Origin: DATLGB01 sp963740765
Lineage (GTDB): Bacteria; Actinomycetota; Thermoleophilia; Solirubrobacterales; Solirubrobacteraceae
Assembly: GCA_963740765.1 (NCBI GenBank)
Contig: CAVUFN010000015.1
Location: 289,232 to 353,231 of the forward strand
Direction: 5' to 3'
DNA: 64,000 nt
Shown: positions 1-7,882 of the stretch, one piece after another
Layout of the letters: each line of letters opens with the position of its first letter
Numbering within the stretch: the first letter of the stretch is position 1
Translations under genes and position numbers: made by a program
Notes under the pieces: model-generated
What the model was told of the DNA's origin: nothing
Databases searched by the model: none
What the model saw: the letters and a program-made list of their open reading frames with translations, nothing else

Positions 1-42
1 CCCGACAACGCGCTCGATGCCGGCTGATCTCGTAGGCGGTCG

Positions 43-215
43 ATGCAAGACACCGCGGTACGTCTCCCATCGAGCTGCGGCGCGGCCTCGAGCATCAGTT
101 CGGCGTCACGAGCGGCCCGGAGAGCGCCGAGGGCGACATCGTCCTCGCCGCCTACACGGGCGGGAAGGCCAGCGTCCTGATCAAGCACGCCGGCGAGCCG
201 GATTGGACCCGGTGA
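43..215 (+). pseudogene. Small unknown ORF, probably frameshifted
   Basis: A short coding stretch ends at the TGA at 213-215. From about 69 to 212 the reading frame has the strong G/C third-position bias of this genome and encodes a coherent peptide (IELRRGLEHQFG, later VLAAYTGG, ending GEPDWTR), but no ATG/GTG/TTG lies between it and the in-frame stop at 33-35. An ATG at 43 in a neighbouring frame would give MQDTAVRLP and would join smoothly if one C were added in the CCC run at 66-68. I infer either a real 1-bp deletion or a homopolymer sequencing error. The family is not recognised; an unusual start codon is the alternative. Confidence 0.4.
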
Positions 216-244
216 CGCGCGGGGCCGGAGCCCCGCGCGATCCC

Positions 245-859
245 TCAGTCCTCGGTGTCGGCGAGCAGGCGGTACAGCGCCTTGCGCGCGTCGACCATGA
301 CCTCGCGGGCCTGGGCGATCTGCGCGTCGGTCCCCACCTGGGAGACCTGGATGAGCGCGGCGCCGAGCTGGCCGAGCAGGTTGCGCAGCTCGAGCCGGCC
401 CTCGCCGACCTCGCTGCCCAGCCCGGCCCACGGCTCGCCGAGCGACTCGCGGTTCTCCTCGACGTGGGCGGTGCCCGCCTCGGTCAGGGAGAAGGACTTG
501 CCGGTTCCCTCCGTGGAGGCGGTCACCAGCCCCTCGTCCTCGAGCTGCGCGAGGACGGGGTAGACCGAGCCGGGGCTCGGGCGCCAGACGCCCTCGCTGC
601 GGTTCTCGATCTCCTGCATCAGGCCGTAGCCGTTGAACGGCTGCTCGGCCAGGAGGACCAGGATGGCGGCGCGGACGTCGCCACGGCGCATCCGGCGCCG
701 TCCCCGGGGGCCGCCGCCGAAGTCGCCCGGACCGAAGCCCGGGCCGCCCCAGCCGCGACCGAAGTGCGGCCCGCCGCGGTGCCCGCCGCCCCGGCTCATG
801 GCCAGGAAGTGGCGGCCGCGCGGGCCGTGGAGTGGGTGTGCGTGGGAAGCACAGCTCAT
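245..859 (-). CDS. PadR-family transcriptional regulator
   Basis: A winged-helix repressor of 204 residues. After a Gly/His/Arg-rich N-terminal tail (about residues 1-55, GGGHRGG, FGRGWGG) comes the PadR domain: DVRAAILVLLAEQPFNGYGL, then GSVYPVLAQLEDEGLV, and a C-terminal helical part for dimerisation. The start at 859 is supported by an AAGGAT ribosome-binding site a few bases upstream on the minus strand; a second ATG at 799 would remove half of the tail. The Gly-rich tail is seen in many actinobacterial PadR proteins. No transporter target gene is adjacent, so the regulon is unknown; the gene is divergent from imuB. Confidence 0.85.
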   Translation of the reverse strand: MSCASHAHPLHGPRGRHFLAMSRGGGHRGGPHFGRGWGGPGFGPGDFGGGPRGRRRMRRGDVRAAILVLLAEQPFNGYGLMQEIENRSEGVWRPSPGSVYPVLAQLEDEGLVTASTEGTGKSFSLTEAGTAHVEENRESLGEPWAGLGSEVGEGRLELRNLLGQLGAALIQVSQVGTDAQIAQAREVMVDARKALYRLLADTED

Positions 860-895
860 ATCGCCATCCTTTCGTTGACAGTTGCGATGCAGTAA

Positions 896-905
896 CGATA
901 TATCG
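896..905. promoter_or_regulatory. Palindromic candidate PadR operator
   Basis: The perfect 10-bp palindrome CGATATATCG stands in the padR-imuB intergenic region, 36 bp upstream of the padR start and unusually AT-rich for this genome. PadR regulators commonly bind AT-rich palindromes in their own promoter, so autoregulation is a reasonable inference. Confidence 0.45.
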
Positions 906-1002
906 GAACTGCTCGCCTGTCAAGCTTGCGGGCGCGGCGACACGGGCGCCGTTGTGGCCGGCCGCCAGGCGACACGGTCGGGTTCCGGACTTGCGCGGTG
1001 TG

Positions 1003-1016
1003 CGAACATGCGTTCG
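1003..1016. promoter_or_regulatory. SOS (LexA) box before imuB
   Basis: CGAACATGCGTTCG is an exact match to the Gram-positive LexA consensus CGAAC-RNRY-GTTCG. It ends one base before the ATG of the imuB-like gene, so the transcript is probably leaderless or nearly so and LexA would block initiation directly. Confidence 0.85.
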
Positions 1017-1017
1017 T

Positions 1018-2205
1018 ATGATCGTCTGCCTCCAGCTGCCCCGCTTCGCGCTGACGATCGCCGCCGGCAAGGACGCGCAGCTCGTCGGCCCCCTGGCCCT
1101 CGCCCCCGAGGCCGGGCGCGAGCCGGTGGTGGGGGAGGTCTCCGCTGCGGCCGAGGCGTTCGGCGTCCGCGGCGGGATGCGGCTGGGGGAGGCACTCGCG
1201 CGCTGTCCCGAGCTGCGGCTCGTCCCGCCCGACCCCGCCGGCGTCGCCGACGCCCAGGAGGCGTTGCTGAGGGCGCTGGAAGCGATCGGCGCGGCGGTGG
1301 AGAGCGGCCGCCCCGGCCTCGCCTTCTTCGACGCCCATGCGCTGCGCCACATCCACCCCGACGTCATCGCCGAGGCCCGCCGCGCGGCCGGCAGGCCCGC
1401 CCGCGTCGGCGCGGGCCCGACCCGGTTCGTCGCGCTCGCGGCCGCCACCCGCGCGCGCCCCCGCAAAACGGAGACGGTCAGCCAGGAGAAGGCCCGCGCC
1501 TACCTCGCCCCGCTCCCCGTCGCCCTGCTCAGGACCCTCGCCGAGGGCTGCGAGACCGACGAGGCGCTGCTCGTCCTTCCCGAGCCTCTGGAGCGCCTCG
1601 GCATCGGCACCCTCGGCGAGCTGGCCAAGCTCCCGCGCGCCGCCGTCGCCGACCGCTTCGGTGCACCCGGGCTCCGTGCCCACGACCTCGCCCGCGGCAA
1701 GGACGTCCCCCTCCGCACTCGGACGCCGCTCGAGCGCCTCGAGGAGCGGCTCGACCTGCCCGAGGCCGCGTCCGGCCCGCAGCTCGAGCAGGGGCTCGGC
1801 CTGCTGATCGACCGCCTGCTCGCCCGCGGCGAGCGCCGCGGCCGCGCGCTGCGCTCCGCCGTCCTCAGCGCGACCCTCGTCGAGGGCGGCACCTGGCGCG
1901 AGCGGATGGTCTTCCGCGAGCCGCTCGCCGACGCGAAGCGCATGCGCCTCGTCCTCGCCCCCAAGCTCATGACCCTGCCCGCGCCCGCCGAGGACCTGCG
2001 GCTGCGCGCCGAGGGCTTCGGCCCACCCGGCGGCGCCCAGGCGGCGCTGCTGACCGAGCCCGCCGCCGCGCGGTCCGAGCGCCTCAAAGAGGCGGTCCGC
2101 CAGGCCCGCGCCGCCGGTGGCCCCGAGGCGGCCCTGCGCGTGCTCGCCATCGACCCCGACTCGCGCGTCCCCGAGCGCCGCCTCGCCCTCACCCCCTGGG
2201 AATGA
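1018..2205 (+). CDS. imuB: ImuB-like Y-family polymerase homologue (mutasome)
   Basis: A 395-residue Y-family DNA-polymerase-like protein of the ImuB type. It starts MIVCLQLPRFAL, matching the CLWLPRF start of ImuB proteins, instead of the acidic catalytic strand of active Y-family enzymes. The second catalytic site, normally SxDEAF, is replaced by FFDAHAL, so it is probably catalytically inactive and acts as the adaptor between the sliding clamp and DnaE2. Palm/fingers regions and a thumb-like helix-hairpin-helix (LGIGTLGELAKLP, about 200-212) can be followed. The ATG at 1018 directly follows the SOS box and was preferred over a longer in-frame extension. It overlaps the next gene by 4 bp (ATGA). 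dnaE2 lies 1.1 kb downstream under its own box; no imuA-type gene is seen. Confidence 0.85.
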   Translation: MIVCLQLPRFALTIAAGKDAQLVGPLALAPEAGREPVVGEVSAAAEAFGVRGGMRLGEALARCPELRLVPPDPAGVADAQEALLRALEAIGAAVESGRPGLAFFDAHALRHIHPDVIAEARRAAGRPARVGAGPTRFVALAAATRARPRKTETVSQEKARAYLAPLPVALLRTLAEGCETDEALLVLPEPLERLGIGTLGELAKLPRAAVADRFGAPGLRAHDLARGKDVPLRTRTPLERLEERLDLPEAASGPQLEQGLGLLIDRLLARGERRGRALRSAVLSATLVEGGTWRERMVFREPLADAKRMRLVLAPKLMTLPAPAEDLRLRAEGFGPPGGAQAALLTEPAAARSERLKEAVRQARAAGGPEAALRVLAIDPDSRVPERRLALTPWE

Positions 2206-2438
2206 AGCGCCTCAACGCCCCGAAGCCCGTGCGCGTGCGCACCGGTGAACGCGGCCGGCCCGTCGCCATCGACGGCCGCGCGGTCGACGCCGTCCGCGAG
2301 TCGTGGCTGATCGAGGACCGCTGGTGGACGGACGCGCCCCTGCGCCGCCGCTATTGGGAGGTGGTGACGGCAGATGGGCGCAGCGTCACCATCTATCGCG
2401 ATCTCGACGCTGGCGCCTGGTTCTCCCAGAAGGCTTAG
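2202..2438 (+). CDS. Small DUF6504-like protein coupled to imuB
   Basis: A 78-residue protein whose ATG overlaps the imuB stop codon, so it is translationally coupled and SOS-regulated with it. It has a compact beta-rich pattern: PVRVRTGERGRPVAIDGRAV, then WLIEDRWWTD, RRRYWEVVTADG, and an end in YRDLDAGAWF. Small proteins of this shape (I recall the family DUF6504) are found next to imuB/dnaE2 in actinobacteria. Function is unknown; the position suggests a mutasome accessory that may take the place of ImuA. The family assignment is from memory of the pattern and not from a search. Confidence 0.65.
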   Translation: MKRLNAPKPVRVRTGERGRPVAIDGRAVDAVRESWLIEDRWWTDAPLRRRYWEVVTADGRSVTIYRDLDAGAWFSQKA

Positions 2439-2441
2439 GCT
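2436..2441 (+). promoter_or_regulatory. -10-like hexamer before PPK2 gene
   Basis: TAGGCT lies 8 nt before the ATG at 2450, the same arrangement as before several other genes here. It overlaps the stop codon of the upstream small gene and could give the kinase gene an SOS-independent leaderless transcript. Confidence 0.45.
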
Positions 2442-2449
2442 CCCGGCCG

Positions 2450-3295
2450 ATGGGATCGATCCGCGCGAAGCTCGGCCTCCCGCCCGGTCCCGTCGACCTC
2501 GGCGCGATCGACACGCGTGCGACGCCCGGTGCCCCCAAGGGCGGCAAGCAGGCGGCGCGCGACCACCGCCACGAGACGGGCGACGTGCTGGCCGACCTCC
2601 AGGAGCGGCTCGTCGCCGAGGCGACCGTCGAGGACTCGCGCCGCCGCGTCCTGCTGGTCCTGCAGGGCATGGACACGTCGGGCAAGGACGGCGTCATCAA
2701 GCGCGGCCTCGGCGGCATGAACGCGAAGTGGCTGGACATCACCGGCTTCGGGCCGCCGACCCAGGAGGAGCTCGACCACCACTTCCTCTGGCGCATCCGC
2801 AAGGCGCTGCCGGAGGCGGGTCACGTCGGCGTCTTCGACCGCTCCCACTACGAGGACGTCGTCGCCGTCCGCGTCCGCAACCTCGCCCCCGAGGACGTCT
2901 GGCGCCCGCGCTTCGAGGAGATCAACGCCTTCGAGCGCCAGCTCGCCGACGACGGCTGCACGATCGTCAAGGTCTTCCTGCACATCAGCCGCGACTACCA
3001 GCTCGACCGCCAGCTGCGCCGCATCGACCGGCCCGACAAGCGCTGGAAGTTCGCGCAGTCCGACCTCGAGGACCGCGAGCGCTGGCCGGAGTTCCAGGCC
3101 GCCTACGAGGAGGCCATCGAGCGCACCAACACGGACGCCGCCCCGTGGTTCGTCGTCCCCGCCGATCGCAAGTGGTACCGGATGTGGGCGGTCTCCCAGC
3201 TGGTGCTGGAGACCCTGCGCGACCTGGACCCCCAGTTCCCGACGCGGCCTGAGTTGGACCTTCCGGCGCTGCGAGAACGCCTGCAGAACAGCTGA
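2450..3295 (+). CDS. ppk2: Polyphosphate kinase 2 family protein
   Basis: A 281-residue PPK2-family enzyme that transfers phosphate between polyphosphate and nucleotides. The Walker A-type motif GMDTSGKDG is at residues 73-81, the conserved FDRSHYEDVV follows at about 132-141, and the lid-region pattern RRIDRPDKRWKF is clear near 197-208. A C-terminal WFVVPADRKWYRMW is typical of the family. The length matches single-domain PPK2 proteins that phosphorylate ADP or AMP/GDP; subclass cannot be set from sequence alone. It sits between imuB and dnaE2 but has its own candidate promoter, so its place may be incidental or may link nucleotide supply to repair. Confidence 0.9.
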   Translation: MGSIRAKLGLPPGPVDLGAIDTRATPGAPKGGKQAARDHRHETGDVLADLQERLVAEATVEDSRRRVLLVLQGMDTSGKDGVIKRGLGGMNAKWLDITGFGPPTQEELDHHFLWRIRKALPEAGHVGVFDRSHYEDVVAVRVRNLAPEDVWRPRFEEINAFERQLADDGCTIVKVFLHISRDYQLDRQLRRIDRPDKRWKFAQSDLEDRERWPEFQAAYEEAIERTNTDAAPWFVVPADRKWYRMWAVSQLVLETLRDLDPQFPTRPELDLPALRERLQNS

Positions 3296-3310
3296 CGTCC
3301 GGGCCGGGTG

Positions 3311-3324
3311 CGAACATGTGTTCG
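3311..3324. promoter_or_regulatory. SOS (LexA) box before dnaE2
   Basis: CGAACATGTGTTCG fits the consensus CGAAC-RNRY-GTTCG exactly and differs from the imuB box at one position. It ends 5 bp before the preferred ATG at 3330. Confidence 0.85.
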
Positions 3325-3329
3325 TACAG

Positions 3330-6300
3330 ATGTACGTCGAGCTCCACTCCCACTCCGCGTTCTCGTTCCTGGACGGGACCTCGCTGCCGGACGAGCTGGC
3401 CGGCGCGGCGGCGCAGCTCGGCTATCGCGCGCTGGCGCTGACCGACCACAACGGCGTCTTCGGTTCGATGGAGCACGCGCAGGCCTGCCACGCGCTGGGG
3501 ATCCAGGCCATCCACGGGGCGGAGGTGGACGTCACCGATGATCTGTTCCCGTCCACCCACCCCCTAGCCACCCGTCATCTGACGCTGCTGGTGGAGACGG
3601 CGCGCGGCTGGAGCAACCTGTGCCGGCTGCTCACCCGCGCGCACCGGGACACGCGGGCGCCCGACGGCGGCCGCGTGATCGTCCCGCCCTCCGTCCCGCT
3701 GGAGGAGGTGCTCGCGCGCGCGGAGGGGCTCGTGTGCCTGAGCGGCTGCGCGCGCCAGGGCGTGCGGGACGAGCCGACGCTGCGGCGGCTGCTGGGCGCG
3801 TTCGGGCCCGCCAACCTGCGCGTCGAGCTGCAGCGGCCGTTCCAGCGCCATGACCGGGCGCTCAACCGCGGGCTGTCGGCACTGGCGCGCCGGCTCGGGA
3901 TCCCGTGCGTGGCAACGGGCAACGTCCACGCGCACTCGCGCGAGCGCGCGCGGCTGCAGGACGCGTTCGTGTCCATCCGCGAGCACGCCACGCTGGACGC
4001 GAGCGAGCCCGTGCGTCGCGGCAACCACGCGCACGTGCTCGCCTCGCCGAAGGCGATGGCGGCGCGCTTCGCCGACCACCAGGACGCGGTGCGGGAGACG
4101 CTGCGGCTCGCCGACCGGCTGCGCTTCGACCTGACCAGCGACCTCGGCTACCGCTACCCAGGCGCGGAGAACGAGGACGCCGATCACGAGCTGACCGTCC
4201 TGTGCGCGGATCGCTTCGACCACCGCTACCCGGCCGGTCACGCCCGCCGGGACGAGGCGCTGGCCCGCCTCGACGAGGAGCTGCGGGTCATCCGCTCGCT
4301 CGGGCTGTCGGGCTTCTTCATCCTGCACTGGGAGCTGCTCGAGCTCGCGCGCGCCGTGGCGGCCGAGGTGCGCGGGGTGGGTGGGGGCGGGTCAGTGCGG
4401 GGGCTGCTGCCGCCGGGCCGCGGCCGCGGGTCGTCCGTGTCCTCGATCGTCTGCTACCTCACCGGCCTCTCGCACATCGACCCGATCGAGAACGAGCTCT
4501 TCCTCGGCCGCTTCCTCAACGAGGAGCTGACCGCGCTGCCGGACATCGACCTCGACTTCCCGCGCGACATCCGCGAGCAGCTGATCCCGCGCGTCCACGA
4601 CAAGTACGGCCGCGACCGCGCCGCGCTGGTCGCGGCGTTCCCGACCTACCGCTCCCGCGGGGCGATCCGCGAGATCGGCAAGGCACTCGGCCTGCCGCCG
4701 GGGGAGATCGAGCGGGTCGCCCGCGTGGCCGAGCCGTGGGCTCAGGCCGTCGAGGAGGACGTCAACCTCGCGCTGGGCGCCGCCGCCGAGGCGGCCGAGG
4801 GCACGCACACGGCGAAGGCAGCCGCGTCATCGGTCCCACCCACCCCCAACGGTCCGTCCCCGGTCGGCCCGGCGCCCTGGACCGCGGCGGCGGGGGAGGC
4901 CAATCGCGCTGCGCTCGGCGTCGCCACGTCGCGCGAGGGCGGCCCGGACCCGGGGCTGGAGCCGCGGCTCGCCGGCGCCCACGACCCGTCGGGCGCGCAC
5001 TTCCACGACGCCTACGGCGACACGCGCTCGCGGGAAGCGCGTGCCGCCCGCGAAGCGGCGACCCGTGCCTCGAACGCCGCGCGCGCCTTCGAGCAGGACC
5101 GCCACCACGCCGCGAGCGAGCGCGCCACCGCCGCCCAGCGCGATCGGGACGGCGACGCCCGCAACTTCGACTGGGCGCCACCCGTCCCCACCCACCCGGA
5201 CAAGGGGTGGGTGGGGACGGGCGACGGCGAGCGCCCTGCAGGGCGAAGTCCTGCGGGGCGCTGGGGGTGGCTCTCCCACCTGGCGGGCGAGGCGTACGGG
5301 CTGCCGCGCCACCTGTCCCAGCACCCGGGCGGGATGATCGTGGCGACCCGGCCGCTGATCGACTGCGTCCCGCTCGTCCCCGCCGCGATGCAGGGACGGC
5401 AGATGTGCCACTGGGACAAGGACTCGTGCGCGGATGCGGGCTTCCTGAAGATCGACCTGCTCGGCCTCGGGATGCTGTCGGCGGTCGAGCGGGCGGTGGA
5501 GGAGATCGCGCGCGTTCGCCACGAGCGGATCGACCTCAGCCGCATCCCGTACGACGACAAGCCGACCTACGCGGCGATCCAGAAGGCGGACACGATGGGC
5601 GTCTTCCAGATCGAGAGCCGCGCCCAGATGCAGTCGCTGCTGCGCACCCGGCCGGAGACGCTGGACGACCTGACGATCCAGGTGGCGATCGTGCGGCCGG
5701 GGCCGATCGTCGGCGGCGCCGTCAACCCGTACATCGACCGCAAGCAGAAGCTGCGCGCGAACCCGGACTTCAAGATCCCCTACGAGCACCCGTCGCTCGA
5801 GCCGGTGCTCAAGGACACGCTCGGGACGATCATCTTCCAGGATCAGGTGATCGAGGTGGCGATGGCGTTCGCCGGCTTCACGCCCGGGGAGGCGGAGGGC
5901 CTGCGGCGGGCGATGAGCCGCAAGCGCTCGGCGGCCGCGATCGAGGCCCACCACGAGCGCTTCGTCCAGGGCGCCGCGAGGACCCACGGCGCCGACCGGG
6001 AGACGGCCGAGCGCGTCTTCACGATGATCGCGGGCTTCTCGGGCTTCGGCTTCCCCAAGGCCCACGGCGCCGCCTTCGGGCTGCTCGCCTACCAGTCGAC
6101 CTGGCTGCGTGTGCACTACAAGCCCGAGTTCACCTGCGCGCTGCTCAACGAGCAGCCGATGGGCTTCTACCCGTCGGACACGCTGATCCACGAGTGCCAG
6201 CGCACGGGGATCGAGATCCGCCCGCCCGACGTCAACGAGTCACGGGTGCTGTGCCACGTCGAGTCCGTGGGGGAGCACCCGGTCATCCGGATCGGGCTGG

Positions 6301-7226
6301 GCTACCTCAACGGCGCGCGGGCGGACGAGGTCAAGGCGGTCGTCTCCGAGCGCGAGGCGCACGGCCCGTACGGGTCGCTGGGGGAGCTGGCCTCGCGGGC
6401 CGGGGCGGGACGGCCGTCGCTGTCCGTGCTGGCCTGGTCGGGCGCGTGCGACAGCATCATCGGCGCGCAGGAGGCGCTGACGAAGTCGGCTGCCGGTGGC
6501 GAGGCTTCTGGCCGAGACCGAGAGAGCCGCCGCCAGGCGCTGTGGCAGCTCGGTATTGCCGCGCCCGCGCAGCGGGCGAAGGAGGGCGACCAGCTGGCGC
6601 TGCCGCTCGACCTGCCGGAGGCGCCCGACCTCAAGCCGCTGGAGGCGTGGGAGCGGATGGTCGCCGACTACGCGACAACGGGGGTGACGGCGGGCGCGCA
6701 CCCGATGGCGCTCGTGCGCGAGGACCTGCCCGCCGACGTCGTCCACGCGGGCGACCTGGAGCGGCTGCGCCACGGCGAGCGGATCCGGATCGGCGGCCTG
6801 GTGGTGGCGCGGCAGCGGCCGGCGACCGCCAACGGGATCGTCTTCATGCTGCTCGAGGACGAGCACGGGACGATCAACCTCGTCGTCCCGCCGGCGACCT
6901 ACGACCGCGACCGCCTGGTGGTCCGCGGCGAGCCGCTCGTCTTCGCCGAGGGCCGCCTGGAGAAGCACCCGAAGGCGGCGGGGGCGATCAACATCGTGGT
7001 GGACTCCATCCGCCCGCTGGACACGACCCGCATCGGCGCCGCGGGTGACGTGATCCCGCTGCTGGTCTCGGACCCCGGCAGCCCGGACCCGCAGGCCGAC
7101 GCCGAGCCCGTCGAGCCGTGGGCGCCGGCGGCGGCCGCCGCCGGGGGACACGGGCCCGCCCGCCCACGCGACTTCGCCGCCGTCGCCCCGCCCGTGCAGA
7201 GCTTCGGGCAGGGGCGGAGCCGGTGA
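3330..7226 (+). CDS. dnaE2: Error-prone DNA polymerase III alpha (DnaE2)
   Basis: A 1298-residue C-family translesion polymerase. It begins with the PHP domain (MYVELHSHSAFSFLDG), continues into palm/fingers with the catalytic PDIDLDF (Asp405, Asp407), later HLSQHPGGMI, FLKIDLLGLGML, DTMGVFQIESRAQMQ, and ends with an OB-fold region around 1130-1220 and a Pro/Ala-rich tail. The ATG at 3330, just after the SOS box, gives the standard DnaE2 N-terminus; an in-frame GTG at 3318 falls within the box. It is longer than usual DnaE2 (about 1050-1100 residues) because of a roughly 175-residue Ala/Arg/Asp-rich insert at about 470-645 and a small Gly-rich insert at about 350-362, both tied to G-rich repeats. 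It works with ImuB in damage-induced mutagenesis. Confidence 0.93.
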   Translation: MYVELHSHSAFSFLDGTSLPDELAGAAAQLGYRALALTDHNGVFGSMEHAQACHALGIQAIHGAEVDVTDDLFPSTHPLATRHLTLLVETARGWSNLCRLLTRAHRDTRAPDGGRVIVPPSVPLEEVLARAEGLVCLSGCARQGVRDEPTLRRLLGAFGPANLRVELQRPFQRHDRALNRGLSALARRLGIPCVATGNVHAHSRERARLQDAFVSIREHATLDASEPVRRGNHAHVLASPKAMAARFADHQDAVRETLRLADRLRFDLTSDLGYRYPGAENEDADHELTVLCADRFDHRYPAGHARRDEALARLDEELRVIRSLGLSGFFILHWELLELARAVAAEVRGVGGGGSVRGLLPPGRGRGSSVSSIVCYLTGLSHIDPIENELFLGRFLNEELTALPDIDLDFPRDIREQLIPRVHDKYGRDRAALVAAFPTYRSRGAIREIGKALGLPPGEIERVARVAEPWAQAVEEDVNLALGAAAEAAEGTHTAKAAASSVPPTPNGPSPVGPAPWTAAAGEANRAALGVATSREGGPDPGLEPRLAGAHDPSGAHFHDAYGDTRSREARAAREAATRASNAARAFEQDRHHAASERATAAQRDRDGDARNFDWAPPVPTHPDKGWVGTGDGERPAGRSPAGRWGWLSHLAGEAYGLPRHLSQHPGGMIVATRPLIDCVPLVPAAMQGRQMCHWDKDSCADAGFLKIDLLGLGMLSAVERAVEEIARVRHERIDLSRIPYDDKPTYAAIQKADTMGVFQIESRAQMQSLLRTRPETLDDLTIQVAIVRPGPIVGGAVNPYIDRKQKLRANPDFKIPYEHPSLEPVLKDTLGTIIFQDQVIEVAMAFAGFTPGEAEGLRRAMSRKRSAAAIEAHHERFVQGAARTHGADRETAERVFTMIAGFSGFGFPKAHGAAFGLLAYQSTWLRVHYKPEFTCALLNEQPMGFYPSDTLIHECQRTGIEIRPPDVNESRVLCHVESVGEHPVIRIGLGYLNGARADEVKAVVSEREAHGPYGSLGELASRAGAGRPSLSVLAWSGACDSIIGAQEALTKSAAGGEASGRDRESRRQALWQLGIAAPAQRAKEGDQLALPLDLPEAPDLKPLEAWERMVADYATTGVTAGAHPMALVREDLPADVVHAGDLERLRHGERIRIGGLVVARQRPATANGIVFMLLEDEHGTINLVVPPATYDRDRLVVRGEPLVFAEGRLEKHPKAAGAINIVVDSIRPLDTTRIGAAGDVIPLLVSDPGSPDPQADAEPVEPWAPAAAAAGGHGPARPRDFAAVAPPVQSFGQGRSR
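4374..4391 (+). repeat. G-quadruplex motif inside dnaE2
   Basis: GGGGTGGGTGGGGGCGGG contains four G-runs separated by single nucleotides, the arrangement that forms the most stable parallel G-quadruplexes. It encodes the extra VGGGGS segment directly before the conserved GRGRGSS of the polymerase. Related C-rich copies of the same core lie at 4829-4841 and 5184-5197. Confidence 0.6.
5181..5261. repeat. Two tandem hairpins inside dnaE2
   Basis: The first hairpin has perfect 17-bp arms (5181-5197 and 5205-5221) around a 7-nt loop; its right arm GGGTGGGTGGGGACGGG repeats the G-rich core at 4374. The second has 12-bp arms with one mismatch (5231-5242 and 5250-5261) and a 7-nt loop. Both are translated in frame between FDW and WGWLSHLAGEAYGL of DnaE2, at the edge of the long insert. 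Confidence 0.75.
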
Positions 7227-7252
7227 TGGGACCACCTCGCCGCGCGAGCGGG

Positions 7253-7258
7253 TAGGGT
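7253..7258 (+). promoter_or_regulatory. -10-like hexamer before cytochrome gene
   Basis: TAGGGT stands 10 nt before the ATG at 7269, with no ribosome-binding site between, which suggests a leaderless transcript. Confidence 0.45.
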
Positions 7259-7268
7259 TCCGGCGCGC

Positions 7269-7769
7269 ATGGCCGTTCTCGTCTTCGTCCTGGTCTGGGC
7301 CTTCGTCGCCGTCGGCCTCGTCGTCATCGGTATCCGCTCGGGCCGTGGCGGCGCGCCGCCCAAGGTCAACACGTCCCGCGGCGGTCGCGCGTACTGGTAC
7401 GTCGCCTTCGCGTTCGTGCTGCTCGGCTTCGGTGCGGGCGTGCCGATCGCGTCGAGCCTCGGCCGCGACAGCGACTCCAAGTCCTTCCCACAGGCGGACA
7501 TCACGAAGTTGACCTCCGCGCAGGAGCACGGCCGCGAGGAGTTCCACCAGTTCTGCAGCCTGTGCCACACGCTGGCCGCCGCCAACTCGGTCGCCCAGGT
7601 CGGTCCGAACCTGGACACCCTGCGGCCGACGAAGGGCCTCGTCCTCGACGCGATCAAGAACGGTCGCGCGCGCGGCAACGGTGCCATGGCGCGCAACCTC
7701 GTCTCGGGCAAGGACGCCGAGGACGTCGCCGAGTTCGTCTCCCTGGCCGTCGGTCAGAAGGGCAAGTAG
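7269..7769 (+). CDS. Membrane-anchored cytochrome c family protein
   Basis: A 166-residue protein with two N-terminal membrane segments (about 1-22 and 43-60) and a C-terminal class I cytochrome c domain outside the membrane. The heme-binding CSLCH is at about residues 97-101; VGPNLDTLRP follows, and the Met of AMARNLVSG is a candidate axial ligand. It probably carries electrons in the respiratory chain. No oxidase genes are adjacent, so the partner is unknown. Confidence 0.85.
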   Translation: MAVLVFVLVWAFVAVGLVVIGIRSGRGGAPPKVNTSRGGRAYWYVAFAFVLLGFGAGVPIASSLGRDSDSKSFPQADITKLTSAQEHGREEFHQFCSLCHTLAAANSVAQVGPNLDTLRPTKGLVLDAIKNGRARGNGAMARNLVSGKDAEDVAEFVSLAVGQKGK

Positions 7770-7774
7770 CGCGA

Positions 7775-7789
7775 AACCCCGAGCGGGTT
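7775..7789. terminator. Short inverted repeat after cytochrome gene
   Basis: AACCC and GGGTT form a 5-bp stem with a 5-nt loop directly behind the stop codon at 7769. There is no T-run; it may act as a weak terminator. Confidence 0.25.
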
Positions 7790-7882
7790 CTGCGGTACTA
7801 GCCTTGCACGGCGTTTCCCGGCGAACACCTGGGGTACGCGGGGGGTCGAGGGCCTGACCAGACCCAAGGAGATGTCCGACCC

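Noticed and set aside
3905..7048. 1047-residue plus-strand frame inside dnaE2
   Set aside because: Arg/Pro/Gly-rich shadow frame; the true frame carries all DnaE2 motifs.
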